From Mactromeris polynyma (taxonomy: Eukaryota > Mollusca > Bivalvia > Venerida > Mactridae), in NCBI GenBank assembly GCA_032209605.1, contig JASFXZ010000001.1, forward strand, positions 22,696,619-22,760,618: DNA of 64,000 nt, read 5' to 3'. Within the stretch, counting starts at the first letter, position 1. Every line of letters begins with the position of its first letter. Positions 1 through 14,156 of this stretch are shown here, piece by piece. A program made the translations under genes and the position numbers. Below the pieces are notes generated by a model. The model ran no database searches. It was not told the DNA's origin and saw only the letters and a list, made by a program, of their open reading frames with translations.

Positions 1-750
1 GGGCAATCCGTGCTTGTTAATCAACGAAATAAGGGAATGTTATGCCATAGACTTCGTTGAACTATTCATCATTAATAATCAACTAATAATTTAACAATCA
101 AATGAGTTATCACTAAATTTGTGTCAGCTATAATCCTTGATTTGATATATGGCTTTAAAAAGTATATAATAGATGGATTATAAATCATTAGTCTGAAAAG
201 TAGTCGTTAGGGAATAATATTTTTATAACACCACCAGGATATAATACCAGCTATTATTGGACGGGTTAATACAAGGCTACGACTAATATCAAGGACATAA
301 CTGAAGACAACGAAAGTAATGCAGAGATGAAAACAACCACGAGTTGTACGGGTATAATGTTTCTTGAATGGCCACGTCAGTCATCGAGTAAAAAAAATAT
401 TTGACTTGCTTCAATGATGAATTATTAATCTTACTATGTTCTTCATGCATTGTATAACTAACAAAAGTCCAATGTATATAAAATTCAGCGTTTTGCATTA
501 AAATACCAACTTCTTTTAGAACCATATAATTATCAATTATTGACATTATATTTCACTCTAGCTATGCATTGCATAGCTTTTAACTTAAAAAATGTTGTTT
601 TTCAGAAAGTAAATAGAATGTTAATTTTTAAAGCTCTTTTGCCAGGACAACATTTTCACAAGATACTAAGCTATTAGTTCATGGTGTCTGAAGATATATG
701 TCATCATTCGTTTTATTTAGGCGAGTTTTACAACCTAATTGTGTTTTAGC

Positions 751-1090
751 TACTGGCCGTTTCAAGGCGGTACTCTAATGTTCGTGTCTTATAATTAACA
801 TTTCTTGTCCTTTTACATTCATTTGTCATAACTAACTTTTGTGTTTTTTAGTTCGTTTAGGTAGCTATATTGTTCGGTTTCTTTGTCCTTATAATGTCTC
901 ATTGTTGTTCCCTCCCTGCTTGCTACTGGTCCATTTGTTTTGTGACCCCTCCCAGTGTGTGCCTCCTAGGCCGTTAAGTATTGCTTTTTGTGCCTACTCC
1001 CTTATCTTACAAATATGTTGGGTCGCATTCAGTTATGATTTGTGAATGTAACATTCCCGGCACTTCATTTGGACTCTAATTAACCTACAG
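751..1090 (+). repeat. Fragment resembling the 3' end of the YLDD retroelement
   Basis: It shares CTGGCCGTTTCAAGGCGGTA-like sequence with 8826-8850 and then runs through a pyrimidine-rich tract. The 68-codon frame at 839-1045 has no recognisable domain and is taken as repeat sequence. Confidence 0.45.
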
Positions 1091-3084
1091 GTGCTGCCCA
1101 ATGCGTTTTAATTGACCACCAATTATTTCCGCTCTATTGCGAACTTGTAAATTAGAACACATAAATCAATTACATTCTAAATCAAAGTACTGAAGGCACA
1201 AGTGTAATCTGTTAGAAGGCAGTGTCTTATGTATGTGGCGTCTCTGTAGCAACTCTCTTTTTGTTACTGCTCTAGAGAGCTGAAAGTTTTGGAGGATAAC
1301 CACGAGGACGATAAATATATTTTATACAAGTATAAAATGTTTTATTGCAGAAAGGCATCTATTTGACTAGCCGCCAAGATTTATGTAATGCTTAGTTCGT
1401 CTAGCCGCCATGTTCAAACTTATTACACAATTATTTATAAATATAGCACAGCCAAGTGCGCGAGCGATGACAGGGAAATATATCTATTTCATGCAAAGTT
1501 TTATTTACACATGTTTACTGTCGTACTTTTGGGAAATTAGCGAGTCGTTTCAAGCGGCTCGCTGAATGGCTGTGGACGCAAGTCGATTTGCCTGTTAAAA
1601 AATAGAAAATATCATGTGTACTGGAGTTATAAAGCAGAGGGTTAATATGAAGGTATCGGAATAAGCGCCTGATGCTAAAGGAGAGTACAAAAACATATGC
1701 AAAGAACCTTTGGTAAAGGGGAACAATTTCGTGTTGCAAGGTTTGAGACGAATATGTGACCCAGTATCCTAACTGTGGTTACTATGTATCAATGCTATCG
1801 CAGTGAATATAATAACAATAACAAAAACTCAAAGTAACGTGTGTTCCGGATATCGTGTGATTATGTGCAGTATGTGAATGTTAAACTGTCCATTAACCAT
1901 AGTAATTCATTTGAACCGGATGTTGCTATAATTAGATTACATATTAACTTCAAAGGCTATCGTGTACTTAACTTTAATGAGACACTCGGAAACTTCTCTT
2001 TTATCTGTACGAATATATCATTCCAGCGCTCATTCGGTTACAAATTTATGACTGATCACTAATATGATCACTTAATTACTTAAATTCCTCGATTTAAGGT
2101 CATTTGTATCTTTCACTGTGACAAATGGGAGTGCTCAATCAGTTAACACGGATTTAGGGACGCATGTATTGACAGAGGATGTACAATTGAACATTCTCGA
2201 AACTATCTACGTAGGTAAAGAAGATTTCTTCAAACTATTTTATAGCAATAAAATCTATGTTTAATGACAGCGAAACAATTAAATTGTTCAAAATATTGAA
2301 CTAGTCTGTATTTACTATTCACGACGTCAGTTAAATACAACGTAACGCCATCTTACGCTTCCGGACACCAACATCTGATGCGACGTCAATGCGATTCTTA
2401 ACGGAAATAACTTTAATTTTCAACATGTTTATTTTATTTTGTTCACATGCTCGTTGAAGTAGTAAGACAGTATGGTTATAATGTCGCCATAGAATCGATT
2501 TGAGTTGCTATTACTTTCATAGAGTACTTATATTTGATCATTTTTGTTTTTAATAAAATTGTCAATAATTAAATATCTCAAGAATTCAAAGCAAGATTAC
2601 ACGTACATGTGCACTAAACGACATAGCCACAAGCGCCTTTATTACATAGTAAGTATGTTATGCAGGATAATTGCATATGATGCAAAAAGAACAAGTTATT
2701 AATACCAGTAGCTAATGCATGATTGCTTTTGTATTTGCTACACTCGAGAGAAAAGGGAATTTAATTAAGAGTTGATTGGGCGAGATACTTAAAGAACTTT
2801 TTTTCGTTGTGTAATTAGAACCAGTCGTTCAATTAGCGAGTTTCATCAGAAAGATTGTACACAAAGTACTGCTTTCAGCAAAATATGATATTTCAAGTGT
2901 CATCTGCACGTATGAGTCAGACATTGTCGATCACTACACAAGAGTGTTTTCTTTTTGCTGCGGGTACATTTGGAGACAATTTAATTTTCTCCAAAATATT
3001 CCCTTGTCAAATCCTCTGATTTTTCTTGTGTGGTATTTGAAGGGTCTATACTCATAATACGGAATTCTTGAATATATTAAAAGA
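1091..3084. other. No gene recognised
   Basis: AT-rich sequence. A short scrap of the dispersed repeat is at about 1215-1265 (GGCAGTGTCTTATGTATGTG). The open frames (for example 1515-1739 minus, 1841-2062 plus) show no domain, bias or splice pattern. The stretch 1-750 is equally featureless. Confidence 0.6.
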
Positions 3085-3345
3085 AATAATAAGTTGCTAC
3101 ATGGAACACCACCTACATAAGACAGTGCCTCTCCACACAGACCTCCGGAAAAACAACACGCTTTAAAACATAATGCATTTGAAGAGGCTCAAGGGTACAT
3201 ACGTTAAGGAACAGAGGCACAAGGAATAAGCTGTTCAATCATAAGGGATAACAAGGACAAACAGGGGGGGGGGGGTTAATGGATGGAATACATCACAGGA
3301 CAATTCGATAAAGCTGGCAACAATAGGCCAAAGTGGGGAGAGTCT
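3085..3345 (-). repeat. Dispersed repeat with poly-G tract, copy 1
   Basis: It carries AAGTTGCTACATGGAACACC, AAGACAGTGCCTCTCCACAC, AGACCTCCGGAAAAACAACA, GAGGCTCAAGGGTACATACG, a G run (3265-3276) and TTAATGGATGGAATACATCA in order. The same series recurs at 3875-4190 and, reversed, at 6775-7175. Partial copies are at 1215-1265, 17597-17712, 19040-19330 and 22075-22245. No TIR or tRNA head was seen. Confidence 0.8.
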
Positions 3346-3874
3346 AAGATCAGGTGTTTGCAATGAAGAGTGCGAAATACTGAATACCTCAAATTTGCAC
3401 AAATGTTTTGAAAACTTTAGAACAAGACTTGGCGTTGTAAGTGCACACAATGACGGATATTGTTGACACATCCTCATTGATATAATATATAAAGTAGGCA
3501 TTTTGAATATAATAACAGTTGTCATCAGTATGTTCCATGTTCGATTCATTGTTCTAAATAGTGCTATCCACATATTAGTAACAATCTTTCGAAACGGTAT
3601 CAGAAATTATCATAGGGACTCATCATGTAGACAAAGCTGACCACCATCGTGGTAGTTAATGACAATTATACTTTTGTATAGCTGTTTGATGAAATCGGTC
3701 AGGAAATGTCAAATACCAAACGGCACAGACACACCATATACGCAATGAGACATGAAACATATCTGTAGAAATGAGAAATGAAACTAAAGAGATACAAAAA
3801 AAAACAAAAGGATGGGCGAAGATAGCTATGGTTATCCTTTTACCTCAGTCTTCGATGTAATTCGTTTCCTATAA

Positions 3875-4190
3875 TAGGATAAGAGAGAATGAGTTGCTAC
3901 AGGGAACGCCACATACATAAGACAGTGCCTATTCACACAGACCTCCGGAAAAACAGGAATCCATAAAACATAAAGCATTTGAGGAGGCTCAAGGGTACAT
4001 ACGTGAAGGAACAGGTGGCGCAGGGATAGGCCTGGTCGACCATAAGGGAGAATCAAAGAGGACCAACAGGGGGGATTTAATGGATGGAATACATCACAGG
4101 ACAATTCAATAAGGCTGGCAACAATAGGCTGAAAGAGGGGAGAAAATAACATGAATACTATATAGAGTGAAAAAATTGCAGAGGAAAAAA
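3875..4190 (-). repeat. Dispersed repeat, copy 2
   Basis: It repeats the order of words seen in copy 1: GAGTTGCTACAGGGAACGCC, AGACCTCCGGAAAAACAGG, GAGGCTCAAGGGTACATACG, ATGGATGGAATACATCACAG. The G run is shorter (GGGGGG). The 129-codon minus frame over it is a repeat artefact. Confidence 0.8.
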
Positions 4191-4354
4191 AATTAACATG
4201 CATTGTAAATTTAAAACACAAATATAAATAATAACCATACGGCGATTTAAAGCCTCGGAAATTTCAGTAAAATTACTGAGGGTTTAAATCGATTTAACAG
4301 CTAGCAATGTGTTGCCAAGTTTCTCTTCACGTTTAATTGTTGTTAAGTACTTGA

Positions 4355-4432
4355 GGTGTTTTTTTCCATTCATTCCATTTCTGGTTTATTTATATTTTGT
4401 TTTCATTCATTCCATTTCTGGTTTATTTATAT
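4355..4432. repeat. Short direct duplication
   Basis: CATTCATTCCATTTCTGGTT followed by TATTTATAT occurs twice in tandem (about 39-bp spacing). Confidence 0.85.
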
Positions 4433-6774
4433 ATGTAAAAAATTAAACCCCGTTCTTCCCAGTTTCGTTTCTCCACTATTTTGAGTTTTATTTTCTACAG
4501 TCTCTATCTCATTATGTTCGTTGTCCTCCAGATTCGTTGGGGGTAGTCCTGTTTTGAAAATGTAGCTTCATCGGCTTTAATTTTGTCGAACCATACATCA
4601 AATATATCTATTTAATATTTATTAGTTTGTACTCATTGTTGGTACAACAGACACGTTATTTGACAAAGTCTAATCACATGAAACGAAGTCGGAATAGTAT
4701 AAACAGTTATTAATTATGTATAGACTGTCACATCTGGACTCATAACATCAAACGTCGCACTCGTGGTTTGTCAGTACATTGTATGCGACATTTGTACAAA
4801 TACGTCATGGAAGCTTTTTGAAACACTCGTAAATATCCGCGACTGTCAATGAGCTGGTATCTGGAACATATTGAATGTTCTCAATGCATACTTTCCAGTA
4901 ACATTTCACAAGCACAGCTTGAATAAACAAATGTACTTGAAAGTGTTTCAAAATGCATACATCTCTTGGGATTATCGCATGTTTTATATAAACATAATTT
5001 ATCTCCAATGCATTACATGATTACAATACAATTTACATCTTAAAACACTCTGGAACTGTGTTATTTAAACTCTCAAGAAATACGTTTTTTCAGTGTTACC
5101 AAATCCGATAACTTTTTAGTGCATATATTATGTTGCTTACTTGTAATTTCTTGAATTTATCAATATCAACAGAAAATTGTTCATTGTATCACACGTTGCC
5201 TAGATATGTTCTAGTTCTTTTCATAACAAGAACTGTGGGAGTTAATTACCCTAATCGCAATAAATTGAAATTCAGGCTTAAAAGGGTTTTACAAGAAGAA
5301 ACTATATATGCTTCATTGTGCTACAGAGTATTTATTTTATAAATTTGCTGTATTGAGTTTGGTTTAAAATTGACGCTTAATTATGTAGTTTTGAACACCG
5401 AAGCAACCCGTACTAATCATTGACGTTAATTGCGTCATTCACATTTCAAACACATGTTAGTTCTGTTTATTTTTTATCCGTGCTGTTTCATGAACCTGTC
5501 GCTCAAATCTCTCACCGCGTACATCTTTTTCAATTCTCGCCTCTATCGCTCAATACCTCCGCCAAGTACATCTTTCTCAATACATGTACTTGGAAACGCC
5601 ACTCAAGTATCCCCGCCGTCGTGTAAACCTTTTACAAATGAGGTCGTAAACGTCGTGTCTGCCATTGAGTGAGCAGCCTTAGAGTAGGATATTTAATTGG
5701 CTCGTCAAATAACTGTATGCTTGTATATAGCATTACAATGGGTTACGATTTCCGCGAAACTATTACGCCTTATATCTTCATTGTTGTGCATTGAACAACA
5801 AGTTCCTGCTTATAATGTTCTGATAATTGAAACAAGATAGCACTTAACAAAATGTTAATCGCCGTTCAATGCAGAAAAACAATAAAACGTTATCCACGCT
5901 TTCATGGAAGATGAAATCTGAACAGCAAAACGTACTTAAAATTTGTATTAACGGTGAACTCAATATAAGCTAAGATTAAATGCAATTATTGTTTAAATGT
6001 ATTCATACCAAAACATTTTTTTATTCACAATTCCTTCAAAGCATTTTCAGCTAACACAAAGCATGACCCATCGCGACCTATTCAAATGCGCACCGAATAT
6101 GAATAGAGGAAATAGTCTTTGCAGTTGTTCGATGGTGGAAGTAAATTGTAAAGGGAATTCAGATTATCAAACAGTAAACGATCAAGTAACTGTCATTACC
6201 GGAATCATACATATTAGCCCATAACATGCAGATAGCAAAACACCATAATAAGAATTGGATTGTAGATAAATTGCCTAATAAATAAAGATTAATATGTTTA
6301 TTGTAATGCTCAATAGTGTCCTTAAGTGTCCCGAATTACAAAACTGACACTCTGATCCTTTGAAATGGAAATTTATGAGCAAAGCTTCCAGGATTGTGTG
6401 CAGATTATTATGTCGGCGGTGTTTTTAGTTCCATTAAGCGGTTGGAAGTACGTGGTAATAGATTTTAACGACCGAATGTACGGATCTTGCAGAGTATAAT
6501 AATTGAGAGTTTGTCAATACCACAATATAGCCAACGATTTGGATAAATATTTGTCTTTCTAGTTATTGAACATGTGTACACATTGCCAGTATACTTATCT
6601 TTTGTGCAAGTTGTTTTCTAATTGACCCATTATTTTATTTTGAAAGAGTCAAAATGTACGACAGGGAGAAGATTATTCAATACTTTGTTAAAACATTGCG
6701 TGTGTCAGGCAACAGTCGTTATCAGTTGATAGGAATGTAAAAAAACCTTTTTAGAATAGGCTGTAATTCGCTCA
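4433..6774. other. No gene recognised
   Basis: AT-rich DNA with short chance frames only (largest about 80 codons at 5430-5672). No repeat family or splice-linked exons were seen. Confidence 0.6.
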
Positions 6775-7175
6775 ATGGTTATTGTTTCTTTTTCTGTTTT
6801 GACAAATTTGTTATATTTCCTATTCCCCTGTGCAATTCTTTCATTTTATATAGTGTTCAGGTTATTTTCTGCCCAGTTTCGGCCTATTGTTGCAAGCTGT
6901 CTTGATATGTCCTGTTATCTTTTCCATCCATTTATCCCCTCCCCTCCCCCCCCCCCCTTCACTGTTTGTCCTCTTTGAGTCTCCTAGTTATTCCTTATGT
7001 TCTGCCAGGCCATTCCTTGCGCCTCTGTTCCCTAACGTATGTACCCTTTAACCTCATCAAGTGCCTTATGTTCTATGGATTGTTGTTTTTCCGGAGGACT
7101 GTGTGGGGAGGCACTGTCTTAATGTGTATGGCGTTCCCTGTAGCAACTTATTCCTTCTCTTTTCATAAAACGTGC
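6775..7175 (+). repeat. Dispersed repeat, copy 3 (opposite orientation, C-rich tract)
   Basis: It reads as the complement of copies 1 and 2, with a C run at 6945-6957, CTCATCAAGTGCCTTATGTT, TTCCGGAGGACTGTGTGGGG and GGCGTTCCCTGTAGCAACTT. It extends further 5' than the others (GTTCAGGTTATTTTCTGCCC). Confidence 0.78.
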
Positions 7176-8522
7176 TAAGAAAGCGCATATTTTGAGGGGG
7201 AAAAGCTAATAATGTTTTATAAGCACATATATTATTGTATTTGTGACTAAAGTATTTGTGACCGAAATATATTAGTTTGCAGTCATGTGTGAAATTAGAC
7301 TGTTTTGATGCAAAAACCTTTTCGGTTGTTTCTCCGTACTTTCTTCCTGTCCTTTCATCTAGGATGAAATTATCACAATAAAATGACAAGCAATCCGGAG
7401 TACAGAATGAATTGTATTTCCGTTTTATGCACTTATGTATATGGCCAATGTGGGTTAATCGAATTTATTGTTGTAATTTGATCGGTTCTGACGTCTGTGA
7501 ATGTGTACGGATAGAACTGGCCGACCTATGTAAGTACATGTACAACAGAGATTTGGCGCTAGTCACTGAAACGTTTAAGAAAGGCTCGCCAGAAAACAGT
7601 CAAGTATGGTAGATGGAAAATACAGAGTTTGGCTTGATTATAAGAAATGTCACATACTTTTAAATGACCAATTTCCGTTTCACAAGCATTTTAAAGACTC
7701 GGATAGAAAATACAACATTATATACACACGGAAAACGAGGAAGATTTCATGACAAGAAAAACTTTAATACACAAATACTAACATAAAAATAAATGTCAAA
7801 CGGCAGAACTTGATACTAGTACTTAAATTCAATTTTCCGTGACCTCAAAACTATTAAAAAAAACTTAGTAGCTTTGGAAATCACAAATTGATTATTGAAC
7901 TGCTTACTCGTTTTTGCGACGTTGTTACGGTGGTGTTCAATTATTTACTTCCTCTACAAACGTTTGTACATTAGTGTTTCAAATAAAGCACACACTGCTA
8001 TACCTAATGATTAATATGTAGCTTCATTTCTATCTATATCACCTAATTTAGTATTATGGTCAGCATATTTACATTTAAACCACGGATTTCCCGTAGCAAA
8101 CGGCACATTATATTTTTATAGATCAATTAACATAAATGTACCTTTCCTGCAGATAATTCCAGTTGGGTCAATGACATATTTATTTCGATTTGGTAATATT
8201 ACCCTCAATAAATGAATACCTTCTTCCTCGGTCATATGGCTTGAAGACTGGTGATATTCATATAGCGTGAGGACACGCAACGGAATTGTTTTCTTCTCTC
8301 CCAATAAGCAATGGGAAGTATCATCTTCGCAAAATTATCACTCTGGGGCAAATGTTTTTTCTCCGATTTCAACTTGAGGACTGATCTGGTTGAACTTTTT
8401 ATCCTATCAAGCGTCAGTAATTTCTTTCATATAAAACGAGTTTTTATATTGCTATGAAATGGAATTCATGTCGAGTCTTCCACCAGATACACAATCATGC
8501 TAATGTCACCAGTGCCATTATT
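7176..8522. other. No gene recognised
   Basis: Only short frames lacking any domain. The right end may include degraded upstream sequence of the YLDD retroelement relic. Confidence 0.55.
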
Positions 8523-8775
8523 GATACATCACGCTATCTGGATGATATCCTTAATGTTAACAACCCTTTCTTTGACTACCATTTACCCTAGTGAACTTCA
8601 GTATTGATTTAAACCTTTCCTTCACTTACGATAGACTTACTTGCAAAGTGTTTGATAAAACGGATGCTTTCGATAATGATACTGTAAATTATTTTCATTT
8701 TAATGGAGATGCACCCTTGCTATACTTTACGGGGTTTACATTGCACGACTTATTCGTGATTGTAGGATAAGTGTT
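8523..8775 (+). pseudogene. Decayed retroelement reverse-transcriptase relic (YLDD type)
   Basis: From 8526 one frame reads TSRYLDDILNVNNPFFDYHL and then stops. From 8600, shifted in frame, it continues as DLNLSFTYDRLTCKVFDKTD then FDNDTVNYFHFNGDAP. This matches by eye the common YLDDIL..NPFFD / LDLNLSI..KIYDKRDDF.FDIVNFPF..GDVP block seen in RT-like proteins of molluscs and other invertebrates. It is short and frameshifted, so a relic only. Which retroelement class it belongs to cannot be fixed from this piece. Confidence 0.65.
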
Positions 8776-8960
8776 GAGTTTGATGAACCCGTTAACCAGG
8801 TTTAAACCGCAAGTGATGTTTTGCCTCTGACCGTTTCGAGTGGTACTCATTTTCTATTTATGTTTGTGTCTTGAAAGTTTGTAATCACTTTTTCGTATAC
8901 TTGTTTTCATACCTCCTTGTGGTTTCGGGGTATTTTATATGTGGCATTTCCTTCTCGACT
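8776..8960 (+). repeat. 3' flank of the YLDD retroelement relic; related fragment at 751-1090
   Basis: CTGACCGTTTCGAGTGGTAC and ATGTTTGTGTCTTGAAA follow the RT relic. The window start holds CTGGCCGTTTCAAGGCGGTA and ATGTTCGTGTCTTATAA (751-800), then a T-rich stretch with TCCCTCCCTGC and GTGTGTGCCTCC words. A weaker scrap with GTGTGTGCCCCTTGGTCC lies near 11550-11690. These look like pieces of one element's 3' end. Confidence 0.5.
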
Positions 8961-11900
8961 GACGCTTTCAATTTAAGAACACCCTTACTTCATTATAAAT
9001 GTGTTCGTGGAATTGTGGACTGAGGAAAACAGATATTTCTGTCTATACAATTACTAAGGAAGTTACAATCCAACCATTCAAGACACAATCTTGAGAGAAC
9101 GGGTATGCATCCCTTTTACACAAAAGCTTAACATAATTTGTTCGTTCAGATGTTCTGATATGACACTCTCCGATACATATGTGACCTAGAGAAATGCATA
9201 TGTTGGCGTTTTCTGTCACTTTTCAATTAAAAGAAGATAAAGCAGTGACACCAAAAAGTGTCAATAATAATAAGCATCAGCCAGTTATAAATCAATGCCC
9301 ATTACTTTATTTAAATCATATTCCTCTTGACAGATGTCAGTACAATACCTGCTTTTCAGACATTCTGACCAAGTGTTCTAACATAATTGATTAAAAGTTA
9401 CGTCCTTCAAATATAAGAGTGTATAGTATCTTGTCTAACAATCAAAATACAAACAATGCGTCGAATGGCTGTGATAAAGCCACTGAGACTTTTGTTTGTT
9501 TTGTATTCTGCTATCAGAGCTTCTGAGATGTGGTGATAAGATCCTCATTATTAAGTGTAAATATGAAGTCGTGTGTCATTCTTTGATTAATATCTCCAGG
9601 TTGTTAATGACTAAAAACTAATCAAAGTAGTTATTCAATTTGTATTTGTGAGATTGGGTACCATAAGACTCTGATTGTGGTATCAGACTGTCTTCCGGGA
9701 GTGAACATTAAAGTTAATCATATTTGTATGACATTTCCCATTTCTGTTTGATATGTTAACAGTCACTTTTAGACAAGTGGTCCCATCGCAGCACAAAATC
9801 GTTCCAGAAATCGAAAAACGACTCGTTTTTTGACAACAAACGGTTAAATATGGCACATTTCACGAATGTTAGAGTTATAAAAGTGTAAATTTCTGGCAGA
9901 AGTTTCATTCCGCGTTCATTGTTGTACACCTCAATGTTTTAATATTTGGAGCGTTGACTATGGAAACTTTTTGACAATCCCAATACCACAATTATGCGTG
10001 TTATTCCCCTAGCATTTATATGTGTAGCACATGAATGAGACTGAACTGAAAATAGGTACTTATGTTATTTCAATTGACCAAACGTTGTTACATGCCCGTT
10101 TTGCATTCCATCAGTAATTTTCAAAGCCCACTAAACAGCAATACAATCGTTTTATTGTTTCGTGCTATCCATTCAACATTTCCTCTTTCCGCACAGACAA
10201 ATCCAATCAAGATTATTTCTAAAGCGATTCAATGCACAAATAAGATTCTCTTGTGCCTCTGCTATCACCTTTAAATCGGTAATTACGGCGAAAGGCCTTG
10301 CAGGAATGTAATTCTTGCTGCCTTATGCAAGTTCTTTTGTACCAGATTATGTCGCGTCAGCACACATTTATCGATCTATCGCATGTTTGTCTAAATGTAT
10401 ATTCATAAATCTGTGGTCCAGCAGAATTTTAACATGTAGTTTCATTAATCGTGTAGTGACCTTTAGACCCTTGCCGTATATGAGAAGCAAAGCGATCACA
10501 TTACTTCGACTAAGAATTCTGCTGGACCGCTGATGTACGAGGGTGGAGGAACGGATTAATTATGCAATGCAAAATCATTGACGTGTAATTTTAATATAAT
10601 AGGATGCATTAATTACGCCTTTTGCTTCTGAACTGACATACAAACACATTTCTGAGAGAACAAAGATAGAAATTAATGTTATAGCACAACACCGGACTCA
10701 ACATAAACATAGCAGCGATCTGTTAAATATCAATACCTGAAAAGAAAAAATCTCAAAACAGATTAAAATAAGTGAATTTGAATGTTCCTTATAACAAGAG
10801 TTATAAACACTAAAACACCAGAAATAGAACGATAAGACATACCATTGTGGGCAATTAGCGGCTATAAGTATACTTTCCAAGTACTGAAAGCCGCGTATTT
10901 GTACTTAGCTGACGGGGAGTAATCTTGAATAGAATGTCAAGAACAATTAGGAAACAGTAATTGATATCTTAAAAGCTGATTGATAAAAGACACGGTACAT
11001 CAAATTAGGACTGCTACATTAAAGGTAAATCACGACGATATGAATACAACCAAATATTCAAAGGACATTAATTATAGTTAATATCAATCACACAGCACGC
11101 AAAAGGGATCTAGACTGTATACAAAATTGACTACTTACGACTCAACATTTCTGCTATCATATGATATGCATTTGATGATTTAGAACCCATCAACAGTGTA
11201 CAAAATGTTACAACTTTAATGTTGTTTTCGGTCAAGTTGGCATGATTATATTTTCGGAAGTTTTCCTGTCAGAAGGTTTTGCTCGAAGATGTTGTCAGCT
11301 AATGAAGTAATAGGACTATATACACCTACATATGTAGCTAAGATGTGTTTGTTGTAAAATACAAAATTCCATGAAACACCCTTTGACTACACTAACTCTT
11401 GGATTGTACAAACATGTAATAGGCTGTATGCGACGATTCCATATAATCCGTTTACTAGTATATCTTTCTATTCGATTTATTTTGTGCTCGTTAATAATGC
11501 TGTGTTGTTTTGTTACCTTGACGTTTCGGTCCTGTTTTGAGTCCGCTTACTGTGTGTGCCCCTTGGTCCATTTGGGAATGTTTTTGTAGCCCTTTCCTGT
11601 ATGTGGCCCTTAGTTCGTTTGCTACTGTTATTGTGTCCCTCCCTGTGTGTGCCCCCTCACTTTTATTGTGTCCAGATCTTTCTGGGAAGTTCTGATTTGT
11701 AAATATGGTCTACCTACTCTGCATTTATTTCACTTTTCACATATCTGAAACGTATAACTTGAAATTCTAATTTACTTCATCTCGAAAAAAATCAAACGTG
11801 TATATGTTCGATTGAAATGTATTTACAAAGTTCACACGAACCATTTAGTTCATTACTAGAATAATTATAGTTTAAGAACTGTAGTATCGACAAAAATCAA

Positions 11901-14156
11901 AACAAATATGTGCTCAACTGAATTATATAGAAAAACAAATTGCCAGCCTGACTCCAGTATTTGGTTTAGAAAAAATGCCAAGTATAATATTACCTTTTCG
12001 TTAATGACATGAATCAGATATCGTCATTCATTCGACTAGCGTCATCAAGCAAAGTCGGTCAACAGAAACAAGAGTATGTGTGTTTTAGTATTATATCATA
12101 TGACGAGCATTTTCCAAATATGCTGATAATACGAGGGGTGTCTCAGATTTACGTAAACTTTTGTCTCAATATTTGTTATGTGTTGGCCTTAAAACATTAC
12201 CAGAATTTTATCATTCAAATGACTGAAGAAAACAAAAAGGAAATGCACATACAACGTACAAAGCCCCCCCCCCCCCCCCAAACGCATACGGTTGAACCGT
12301 GTGTTTCCTTTCAAAACAGTTACAAATTCCGTGTAAATCAATGTAAATAATTAAACATTTCTAATCGTTGATTATCCGACATAATACTGGCGGCTTATGC
12401 GTTTGCAATTATCACAACCCGTTTGTATTTTATAGCAAGTCTTCATAATTCTTGGACAACCCTCTAACACTGCTCACATCATTGATGTCATTGATGAAAA
12501 CACATTATCATTGCAAGGGTGACTCACATGTGAACAAATATGGTCCTTTACCTGAACAAACATTCATTGTGGATGTGCGTCTTATTACTGACTTTGAATT
12601 GGCATTTCAAAGTTAGGAACCAGAACTTGGTCAACTAATCTTTTGTTTTGAAGACGGAACCATACATGTTTGATACAGTGTCAGTTGGATGGGTTAAAAT
12701 ATCATGTCGGACTCGAGAGTCAGCCGTTGCCATCTTGTTACGCGCATTTATATGTGTTCTTTGCTTATTAATATAACATTCCTGATCACTTATATCGAAT
12801 TCACAATTAGATAATAAGCCATCTTGTTATAATAAAATGTTCTTGAAAACTCTACTTTCATAGAAATTCACGAAAAAGGCGGAATTGTCAAGAGAAAATT
12901 GTATGTGTTCATAGAAATTATTTCATGAAAACGACGAATAATGAGACTTTTACACACAAAAGGCATTTCTTAGTTTTATGACGTATTTTGTAAAAATAGT
13001 ATTCCCTACTTTCAATGAAAATGACGATAGAAAATGTTTTGTAATAGACAAAAAATAAAATTTTAGAACTTCGTTAGCAGTCGCAAAAAACGCGTAGGAC
13101 TGTCTCGAGGCAATATATATGTTAAGGGCTTCATTTAAAAAAAAATAACCATGGAAACAAGAAAAAAGATAGACTACATTTCGTCGTTATTTTAGTTTAA
13201 TAACGAAATTTATGAATATTTCCATGGTTTTAAAATTACATTTCAATGACACCTGCTTACTTGTGATATTTTTGTTCTATTAAAGCCCTGGTTTTAATTT
13301 TGTACGCGTACTGCTTTTGACAAGTCCGATCACGTAATATGGGGACTTAATATAACTGTTGCTTGAAACTAACATGTTAAAACCTAATACAACTGCAAGG
13401 ATGCACTAAACCGGTGTTAGGATATATATGTACATGCAAGTTATACTCGATGGGGACTTCCCATAAGGCCGGTCAGGCAAATATCATTATCGACAGCTCT
13501 CGGATATTTCCGTACCACTTCGTTACTCTACGAACTGGAACTAGTCGGTCGAGGTTTTCCGAATGAGGCAAATATGTGACATGTTGTCCCCATATATAAT
13601 CTTATTATATTACTTACAGGAAAACTTAAAAATACGGTATGGCATATGTAAGGCTTATTCAAATGGTTTCCGTAATGACATATTGCTACCACAACAAAAT
13701 GACAGAATAGCGGTCTAATTTACTAGATCATATAATCCGATACCAGTAGTCAGCTATTGAGTTTGTAAGATAATATTCTTGCTGCCAGGCCATCATAGAA
13801 ATATAAGTTGCATAATCATCTACTGACTAGGTAAATGATGAAACATAGACAGTAGAAATCGTATCCCGTTACAGATGACGATGCATGGCCGTATAGGCCG
13901 CGGCCTACAATTGTTTTATAAAATCGAAAAAAGTAAATGTCCAAAACTGCAATAAAATAGTTAATGTATGTTTTTGATGTTATTGTAAGCATATTTACCG
14001 GAACGAAATATACACCAAAAGGCATCTCTGACGATCTAGCTACCTAAAACTAGGCTTATACGTCAATTTCAGCTAAACGACGCCCCAGCTATGTAATGAA
14101 TTTATGACCATGTTTGTTAACCAAATCTCGCAAAGGAGACAACTCAGAAGAAACAT
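8961..14156. other. No gene recognised; poly-C run at 12264-12279
   Basis: Mostly AT-rich single-copy-looking DNA. The largest frame (12009-12350) crosses the poly-C run (PPPPP) and has no domain. Pyrimidine-rich sequence at 11440-11690 may be a repeat scrap. TM1-TM2-like exons of GPCR gene A were looked for here and not recognised. Confidence 0.55.

Noticed and set aside
3832..4221. 129-codon minus-strand frame
   Set aside because: It lies over a copy of the dispersed poly-G repeat, and similar frames recur in other copies.
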